A stretch of DNA of 64,000 nt from Chryseobacterium sp. SC28 (GTDB lineage: Bacteria; Bacteroidota; Bacteroidia; Flavobacteriales; Weeksellaceae), in assembly GCF_003932955.1 (NCBI RefSeq), contig NZ_QOVY01000003.1, forward strand, positions 62,001 through 126,000, read 5' to 3'. Below, piece by piece: positions 59,129 to 64,000 of this stretch (the first letter of the stretch is position 1; each line of letters opens with the position of its first letter). Both the position numbers and the translations under genes were made by a program. The notes under the pieces were generated by a model. It was not told the DNA's origin, did not search any database, and saw only the letters and a list, made by a program, of their open reading frames with translations.

Positions 59129-59881
59129 CTAAAAGAGATAATCTTTCATTCTGGAAACCGCAATTTCGTGGTCGTCCAGAAACTGAAAGATGTCTTCCAG
59201 CCGATCTTCAAAAGCTCGGCCCAGATTGATCTTTTTGAAAAAAGGTAATGAGAACGGCAACTCTTTTTTGCTGAAAAGCTGCCAGGCATTGGCATAGATC
59301 ATCACATAATCGTTGGATCTCACACTCTCCAGCAGCATATTTTCGTAGTATTTCAAGGGGATCACCTGCAGCACATAGTCGTTGAAAGGCAATTGCGAAT
59401 AGGGAGACTGACTTTCCGGAACGACGGTCAACTCATTTTCCGTATAGATGTTGGTCTTCTCGGTTAGCTTTCTCCACAGAAAATTGATCTTCGATTCTTC
59501 GATATTCGAAACGTAGGCAAAGCCCAATTCTTTGATTTGAGAACTGTCGATGCGGTGAATCTTTTGTCGCAATCCGCGGATCGGTTTTCCGATAATTTGC
59601 TCTAAGTTTTGTTTTGTTTTTGAGACCGCTTCAGCATCGGAATTGACGTTGTAAAGTGCAATCTCGTGGCCGCTGACCGACAAACTTTTCAGGAGTTTTT
59701 GAAAGGCTTCTGCAATGGAAATTTCCACGAAAAAAGTGGCTTTATAGCCATGCGATTCTAATAATAAAGAAATTATTCTGGTTTTATTTTCGATAGACAA
59801 AAGCAATTCTGGCTGTGAAAAATTTTGATTAATTTCTCTTATTTTTTCCGCCAAAGATATATTAAACGTTAATAAAACCAC
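59129..59881 (-). CDS. Degenerate polysaccharide deacetylase-fold protein
   Basis: 250 residues. The NodB-like layout is recognisable: MVLLTFNIS at the start (active enzymes read TFDD/TFDVE), KATFFVEISIAEAFQKLL (about 47-64), the SVSGHEIALYNVNSDAE element (GHEI), GKPIRGLRQKIHRID (the RxP-type segment), and ELGFAYVSN. The catalytic Asp and usual metal ligands in TFD and GHE(I/V)(G)xHx are replaced, so enzyme activity is doubtful. It may bind sugars or be a pseudoenzyme. An AT-rich gap (59882-59967) separates it from tdh on the same strand. Confidence 0.65.
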   Translation of the reverse strand: MVLLTFNISLAEKIREINQNFSQPELLLSIENKTRIISLLLESHGYKATFFVEISIAEAFQKLLKSLSVSGHEIALYNVNSDAEAVSKTKQNLEQIIGKPIRGLRQKIHRIDSSQIKELGFAYVSNIEESKINFLWRKLTEKTNIYTENELTVVPESQSPYSQLPFNDYVLQVIPLKYYENMLLESVRSNDYVMIYANAWQLFSKKELPFSLPFFKKINLGRAFEDRLEDIFQFLDDHEIAVSRMKDYLF

Positions 59882-59967
59882 TTAAATAAAAATTTATATA
59901 ATTATTGTAAATTATTTAAAATCAAATGTTAAAAAGCTATCGAATTAAAGTAATTAACGAGGCAATC

Positions 59968-60930
59968 CTATTTTCCCAATTTTTTCTTTAGATTATTAAT
60001 CATATCTATTGACATCGATGTAATATCGAATTTATAATCCAATCCCCAGTCTCTTTTGGCGGCAGAATCATCGATGCTTGCCGGCCAGGATTCTGCAATC
60101 GCTTGGCGAAAATCCGGCTCATATTTTATCTCAAAATCCGGGATTATTTTTTTGATTTCGTTTGCCAATTCTTTGGGCGTAAAACTCATCCCGCCAAGAT
60201 TGTAGGAATATCGGATTTTGACCTGTTCTTTCGGTGCAGTCATCAATTTAATTGTTGCCTCAATGGCATCGTCCATATAGAGCATTGGCATCGCTGTATC
60301 TTCTTTGATAAAGCTGGTGTATTTACCATTTTCGACGGCTTCGTAAAAGATTTCCACAGCGTAATCTGTGGTTCCGCCGCCAGCCGGTGCTTTCCAAGAA
60401 ATCAGTCCGGGATAACGGATGCTTCTGATGTCGACATCATATTTTTCGAAATAATACTCGCACCATTTCTCGCCTGCCATTTTGGATATGCCATACACTG
60501 TTGTAGGATTCAGAACCACTTCTTGCCCCACATTTTCTTTCGGAATTCCTTTCCCGAAAACGGCGATAGAACTGGGCCAGAAGATTTTTTTGAGCAGTCC
60601 TTCTTTTGCCAATTCGCAGAGGTGTATCAAGGGTTCCAAGTTGAGTTTCCAAGCAAAAAGGGGCTGTTTTTCCGATGTTCCCGAGAGCAGCGATGCCAAA
60701 TGATAAACCGTTGTGATCTTATGCTCTTTAATGACATCGGTAACGGCCTGAAAATTAGTTACATCCAATCTTTCGTAGTAGCCGGCTTCCGTAATGCCTT
60801 CTTTCCATTTGTCTAAGCCCGATGCTACGACCTTCTCTCTCCCATAAATTTCTGATAATCTGGCCGTTAGCTCTGTCCCAATCTGCCCAAGAGCGCCTGT
60901 AATTAGGATTTTTTCTTGTGATGCCTCCAT
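59968..60930 (-). CDS. tdh: L-threonine 3-dehydrogenase, epimerase (short-chain) type
   Basis: 320 residues. NAD-dependent extended SDR related to UDP-galactose epimerase. GALGQIGTELTARL (Rossmann GxxGxxG near 12-25), catalytic Tyr-Lys in TTVYGISKMAGEKW, the WPSSIAVFG strand, and PGLISWKAPAGGGTTDYAVEIF, a signature of the TDH group. The enzyme oxidises L-threonine to 2-amino-3-oxobutyrate. The minus-strand promoter box TAGATTTG (60957-60950) is overlapped by a perfect palindrome. Confidence 0.9.
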   Translation of the reverse strand: MEASQEKILITGALGQIGTELTARLSEIYGREKVVASGLDKWKEGITEAGYYERLDVTNFQAVTDVIKEHKITTVYHLASLLSGTSEKQPLFAWKLNLEPLIHLCELAKEGLLKKIFWPSSIAVFGKGIPKENVGQEVVLNPTTVYGISKMAGEKWCEYYFEKYDVDIRSIRYPGLISWKAPAGGGTTDYAVEIFYEAVENGKYTSFIKEDTAMPMLYMDDAIEATIKLMTAPKEQVKIRYSYNLGGMSFTPKELANEIKKIIPDFEIKYEPDFRQAIAESWPASIDDSAAKRDWGLDYKFDITSMSIDMINNLKKKLGK

Positions 60931-60940
60931 TTTTACTTTT

Positions 60941-60958
60941 TTAGATTCGCAAATCTAA
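60941..60958 (-). promoter_or_regulatory. Palindrome over the tdh promoter
   Basis: TTAGATTCGCAAATCTAA: 7-bp arms TTAGATT/AATCTAA around CGCA (60941-60958). On the minus strand it includes the -7 element TAGATTTG (60957-60950), 20 nt upstream of the ATG. Position suits a repressor operator. Confidence 0.45.
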
Positions 60959-61393
60959 TTAATTTAATATTTGTTTGATATTTTTTTAAGAACCAACTTA
61001 AGTTACTTATGGATAAAATCTGCAATTGAGGAAACAAACAATTTCCAATGTTTTATTTTTCATCTTTTTATTTTGCGGCCTCCATCGTTTCCAAAAGTTC
61101 GCTGTATTTGTATCACTTTGTTCTGCATTTGATTTACAATTTTAGTTCCAAATCTTTTGACATAGTTGATATGAAAACGACTCCGAAAATCAGTATTAAA
61201 GAGCTTTTAACATTTCTAATCTATCTGAATCTCATCATTTTTTTTGTCGTTGAATACAGCTTAATAAAAAGAAAATGATTTTCCACAACCATTTTTCAAT
61301 GAAAAGTATGAAGGAATGATAACTAAGAAAGCCAGCTTATTGACTGACCTTCAACTAATTAAAACCTAATTAAGCGTTATTGCATTAACAATC
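60959..61393. other. Intergenic region with one possible small membrane-peptide gene
   Basis: A short frame at 61171-61278 on the plus strand would encode 35 residues (MKTTPKISIKELLTFLIY...) with a single TM-like stretch LLTFLIYLNLIIFFVVEYSL. A longer frame upstream is unconvincing. No good promoter or neighbour supports it; the rest of the stretch is AT-rich with nothing recognised. Confidence 0.3.
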
Positions 61394-62935
61394 CTAATTC
61401 ATCTTTTTCAAATCCAAATCCTCAAAATCGAAACTGAAATCGGTCACATCAGAGATCGGTTTCATTTTTGCAGAAACGGCTTTTCCATTTTCATCAAAAT
61501 TCAAAATGAAGAAGGCATCGGCATCGTAGCTGCGGTCGTCCCATTTCACCACAAATGCATTGGCAGAATAGGGTAACAATTCTCCTTTCAGTTTTGGAGA
61601 AGATTTGCAGCTTAATCTGTACGACTTGCCGGCTTTGGTAATTTCGACAATCCCAAACCAATTATCCTTGTACCAGCCGATAAACTGCTCGTCTTTCAAA
61701 TCTGATTCGAATTTGGAAGTTTTCGCAAATACTTCTTTCTTCTGCTTGGCAAAGAGCGCTTCATTTTTTCTGGCTTTATCACCATTGATTTTCAGCCAAT
61801 TGCGATCGTTGATGCCGAGATAAGAATCCTTCACGGTGTTGGTAATCGTAGAAAGCACCGCACCGGCTTGCTGATTGGTCAGGACTACAATTCCCAATTT
61901 CAAATCCGGAATCAGGGTAAAATGCGTTACCGTTCCTATCAGTCCGCCGCTGTGCTGAACCTGCAAATGCCCTTTGACATCGCTCAAAAACCAGCCTAAA
62001 CCATACCCATAAAAATGAGTGTCGTAAGGAGAATTCGCACCAACTTTATCGGGAATTTGAAGACTCCAAAGTTCGTGGGCGTTTTTCTCAGAAACCAATC
62101 GTTTGCCGTCTTTGGTAACGAATCCGTTCATAAGAAACGCTGCCCAAGTCGTCATATCCTTAATGTTGCTCAGGATTCCGCCTGCCGCATTTGCCGTCTC
62201 ATTCCAATCGTGAGAAACGGCGACCGCTTTTCCGTCAACCGGAGCGTGCGCATCAATGATATTTTGAGAATTTGCAGAGATGGCGTTTTTATAACTTCCA
62301 AAACTTGAAGTCATCCCGACCGGTTTCAAAATGCGCTGTTCCACGAAATCTGCCCATTGCAAGCCGGAAACTCTGTGAATCACCTCGCCGGCAACGATGA
62401 ACAGAATGTTGTTGTAGTCCAAAGTCGTTCGGAAAGGATTTTCAGGTTTCAAATAACGAACATTGTGAACAATATCACTTACCGTAAGGCTGCCACCTTC
62501 CGGGAAAAACATCAGATCGCCCTGTCCCAAACCAAGCCCCGCGCGATGCGTCACCAAGTCCCTAATGGTCACATTCTGAGAAACGTACGGATCTGCCATT
62601 TGGAATTCGGGAATATATTTGCTCACTTTATCATCCCATTTCAGTTTGCCTTCATCGGCCAAAATGGCGAGAGCGGTGCAAGTAAAACCTTTGCTGTTGG
62701 ACGCGATTCCCACCAAGGTATTCTCGTCCATCGGCTGCTTGTTTTTGAGAGAACGAACGCCGAAACCTTTGGCGTAGATTAACTTGCCGTCTTTTACGAT
62801 CCCAACGGAAATCCCCGGCACATCGAAGGTTGACAAGGAGTTTTGAATCAGTTCATCGAGTTTCTTTTCGTCGAGCTGCGCATCGAATAAGACAAAAGAG
62901 AAAAGCAAAAAGAAAAAAGAAAAGGATTTGTACAT
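61394..62935 (-). CDS. Serine hydrolase, class C beta-lactamase/CubicO type
   Basis: 513 residues with a signal peptide (FSFFFLLFSFVLFDAQ). The penicillin-binding/beta-lactamase fold shows the SxxK nucleophile SNSK (Ser79, Lys82) in GIASNSKGFT, the Tyr-x-Asn element LDYNNILFI, and the third box QHSGGLIG (HxG in place of KTG). A C-terminal domain of about 100 residues (DUF3471-like) follows with GWYKDNWFGIVEI. Such proteins are usually esterases or D-peptidases in the periplasm; true beta-lactamase activity cannot be inferred. Single gene on the minus strand. Confidence 0.88.
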   Translation of the reverse strand: MYKSFSFFFLLFSFVLFDAQLDEKKLDELIQNSLSTFDVPGISVGIVKDGKLIYAKGFGVRSLKNKQPMDENTLVGIASNSKGFTCTALAILADEGKLKWDDKVSKYIPEFQMADPYVSQNVTIRDLVTHRAGLGLGQGDLMFFPEGGSLTVSDIVHNVRYLKPENPFRTTLDYNNILFIVAGEVIHRVSGLQWADFVEQRILKPVGMTSSFGSYKNAISANSQNIIDAHAPVDGKAVAVSHDWNETANAAGGILSNIKDMTTWAAFLMNGFVTKDGKRLVSEKNAHELWSLQIPDKVGANSPYDTHFYGYGLGWFLSDVKGHLQVQHSGGLIGTVTHFTLIPDLKLGIVVLTNQQAGAVLSTITNTVKDSYLGINDRNWLKINGDKARKNEALFAKQKKEVFAKTSKFESDLKDEQFIGWYKDNWFGIVEITKAGKSYRLSCKSSPKLKGELLPYSANAFVVKWDDRSYDADAFFILNFDENGKAVSAKMKPISDVTDFSFDFEDLDLKKMN

Positions 62936-62999
62936 ATTTAAAAAAGCTTTTGGACGAAGATAAGAAATTGTCTATAATGATTAATTGTCTCAGCTTGAT

Positions 63000-63007
63000 T
63001 ATCTTTG
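63000..63007 (+). promoter_or_regulatory. tag promoter -7 element
   Basis: TATCTTTG, 27 nt before the ATG at 63035; no TTG at standard spacing. It makes an upstream in-frame start at 63005 unlikely. Confidence 0.5.
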
Positions 63008-63034
63008 CGTGGTTCAGTTAACAAGAAAAAATAT

Positions 63035-63586
63035 ATGTCCTATTGCGCCTCAATCGAAACAATGCAACCGGAAGAAAGGAGAGCATTGCACCAAAATTAC
63101 CACGATAATCATTACGGTTTTCCGATTCACGATGATGATGAACTTTTCGGAAGGTTGATTATGGAAATCAACCAAGCCGGACTCAGCTGGGAAACCATTC
63201 TGAAAAAAGAAAATGCTTTCCGAAAAGCATACAGCAACTTTAGCATCGAAAAAATTGCGAATTACACAGAAAAAGACAGAGAAAGATTGCTTTCTGACCC
63301 AGGAATTATCAGAAATAAATTGAAAATAAATGCTGCGATAGAAAATGCTAAAACCATCCTGGAACTGAAAAAAGAATTTGGCTCTTTCGAAAAATGGCTG
63401 GAGCATCATCATCCCAAAACTAAAGAAGAATGGGTAAAACTCTTCAAGAAAACTTTTAAATTCACGGGCGGCGAAATCGTTGGCGAATTTCTGATGAGCA
63501 TCGGCTATCTCAAGGGAGCGCACTCGGAAAATTGCTGGATTAACGAAAAAATATCATTGACGAATCCGAAGTGGAAACAGGAATAA
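63035..63586 (+). CDS. tag: DNA-3-methyladenine glycosylase I
   Basis: 183 residues from MSYCASIETM at 63035. Base-excision repair enzyme removing 3-methyladenine. The zinc ligands of Tag are present: Cys4 in MSYCA, His in HDNHYGFPIHDD (near 21), and His/Cys in GAHSENCW near the C-terminus. The active-site Glu lies in MEINQAGLSWETIL. Normal length. The start is supported by the promoter position and by Cys4. Confidence 0.93.
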   Translation: MSYCASIETMQPEERRALHQNYHDNHYGFPIHDDDELFGRLIMEINQAGLSWETILKKENAFRKAYSNFSIEKIANYTEKDRERLLSDPGIIRNKLKINAAIENAKTILELKKEFGSFEKWLEHHHPKTKEEWVKLFKKTFKFTGGEIVGEFLMSIGYLKGAHSENCWINEKISLTNPKWKQE

Positions 63587-63703
63587 ACCAGAAAGCATCA
63601 TAAAAATCCCATAAAAGATTTCGGAAGTCAAAGGTTTGCCAATGTGGAACGTGGCTGGTGATATTATTTAAATAGCAAGTGACTTAAGTGTTTTTTGAAT
63701 AAT

Positions 63704-63725
63704 CTTTTGTGCCTTTTGTGGTTAA
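63704..63725. repeat. 9-nt-period repeat, inverted copy of 30109-30130
   Basis: Reads CTTTTGTGCCTTTTGTGG followed by TTAA: the exact reverse complement of the sequence at 30109-30130 (22 nt identical). Two nonamer-like units (TTTTGTGCC, TTTTGTGGT) make it up. It overlaps the pyrE promoter. Confidence 0.65.
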
Positions 63726-63744
63726 AAAAATAGCCTTAAATTTG
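63716..63744 (+). promoter_or_regulatory. pyrE promoter
   Basis: TTG (63716-63718, inside the repeat), 18-nt spacer, TAAATTTG (63737-63744), a full Bacteroidota consensus, 20 nt before the ATG. Confidence 0.7.
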
Positions 63745-63764
63745 TTGAAATCTAAGAAAAGCTA

Positions 63765-64000
63765 ATGGAAAGCAAAAAAGAATTCTTCCTGGAGTGCTAC
63801 AAACTCGGGATCATCAAGTTTGGCCGTTTCACGCTGAAAAGCGGCATCGAAAGTCCGTTTTACGTAGATCTTCGGCCGCTCGCTTCTGACCCAAAAATCC
63901 TGAAAAAACTCGCCAACTATCTTTTGGAAATGCTTCCATTGGACAATTTTGATATTATTTGTGGCGTTCCTTACGCGGCGCTTCCGATGGCGACGGCGAT
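63765..64000 (+). CDS. pyrE: Orotate phosphoribosyltransferase, N-terminal part (runs off the right edge)
   Basis: The ATG at 63765 opens 78 visible codons: MESKKEFFLECYKLGIIKFG, TLKSGIESPFYVDLRPLASD and IICGVPYAALPMATA. The pattern (LKSGxxSPFYxDLR and the GVPYAALP segment) is that of PyrE, which converts orotate and PRPP to OMP in pyrimidine synthesis. The PRPP motif lies outside the window. The gene has its own full-consensus promoter. Confidence 0.9.
   Translation, partial: MESKKEFFLECYKLGIIKFGRFTLKSGIESPFYVDLRPLASDPKILKKLANYLLEMLPLDNFDIICGVPYAALPMATA

Noticed and set aside
60103-60816. A 237-codon plus-strand frame opposite tdh, and similar long antisense frames opposite nuoI, rsmD and the CocE-type gene
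   Set aside because: No promoter, motif or sensible composition (many Cys/Phe/His). The opposite strand carries convincing enzymes.
1-64000. tRNA, rRNA, riboswitch and prophage signals
   Set aside because: Reading both strands I recognised no cloverleaf, rRNA segment, known riboswitch core or phage gene. A covariance-model scan would be needed for certainty.

Overview
The window reads as a chromosomal segment of a member of the Bacteroidota, class Flavobacteriia, most likely in or near the Chryseobacterium group. The evidence is the gene content (GSCFA protein, DUF3822, PorP/SprF protein, PASTA protein next to rluD, NuoG without its molybdopterin domain, TDH of the epimerase type). Putative promoters match the Bacteroidota form (TTG, about 19 nt, TAnnTTTG), and start codons lack strong Shine-Dalgarno sequences. 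Base composition is moderate to AT-rich and fairly even. I see no insertion sequence, prophage, CRISPR array, rRNA or tRNA. Assignment below class level is inference.

Layout. 1-2.8 kb: start of a histidine operon (hisG-hisD-hisC, minus strand) preceded by a complete attenuator: promoter, leader peptide with five consecutive His codons, antiterminator arm and terminator. 2.9-5.4 kb: cinA and a divergent DAACS-type transporter lacking the family's usual charged residues. 5.4-5.9 kb: dispersed repeats. 5.9-9 kb: an aldehyde dehydrogenase/DUF779 unit with a divergent AraC regulator. 9-16 kb: a class IV aminotransferase-fold protein without its lysine, a START-like protein, serine dehydratase, a DEAD-box helicase and a PhoU-like/PiT phosphate pair. 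16-30 kb: housekeeping genes (prenyl synthase, GSCFA, tatD, rhlE, obgE, adk, hpt, PASTA, rluD, hemW, murI, rsmD) plus a PorP/SprF protein. 31-39 kb: envelope and enzyme genes (thioredoxin protein, DUF3575, lpxH, LuxE-like, DUF5715, MmcB-like nuclease, LLM oxidoreductase, CocE-type hydrolase). 39.3-53.6 kb: the full 14-subunit complex I operon nuoA-N on the minus strand, with an extra outer-membrane-type gene between nuoF and nuoG. 53.7-64 kb: small membrane protein, GNAT, zinc peptidase, YigZ, KAS III-like enzyme, metallophosphoesterase, degenerate polysaccharide deacetylase, threonine dehydrogenase, CubicO-type hydrolase, tag and the start of pyrE.

How the genes work together. The clearest regulated unit is his: the leader peptide and terminator tie operon expression to charged tRNA-His. 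The nuo operon builds NADH:quinone oxidoreductase as one transcription unit with a promoter before nuoA and a terminator after nuoN. tdh and sdaA give two routes of amino-acid (Thr, Ser) catabolism. The PhoU-like/PiT pair handles phosphate uptake.

The most unusual layer is not coding. At least eight intergenic spacers hold short degenerate direct repeats with an exact 7-nt period. The repeated word differs at each locus (TTGATRR, AGATGTT, TGGATGC, TGTACAG, TCAGAAG-like, ATTTAAC, AATNATG, ATTGATA). Four of these arrays lie inside the nuo operon, and several are arranged as inverted arms. A second family with a 9-nt period (TTTTGTGCC, TTTGCGAAA and similar) occupies other spacers, with one copy supplying the -33 element of the pyrE promoter. 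Two copies of a double-hairpin repeat show covariation in the stem. I regard the heptad arrays as the observation most worth following up.
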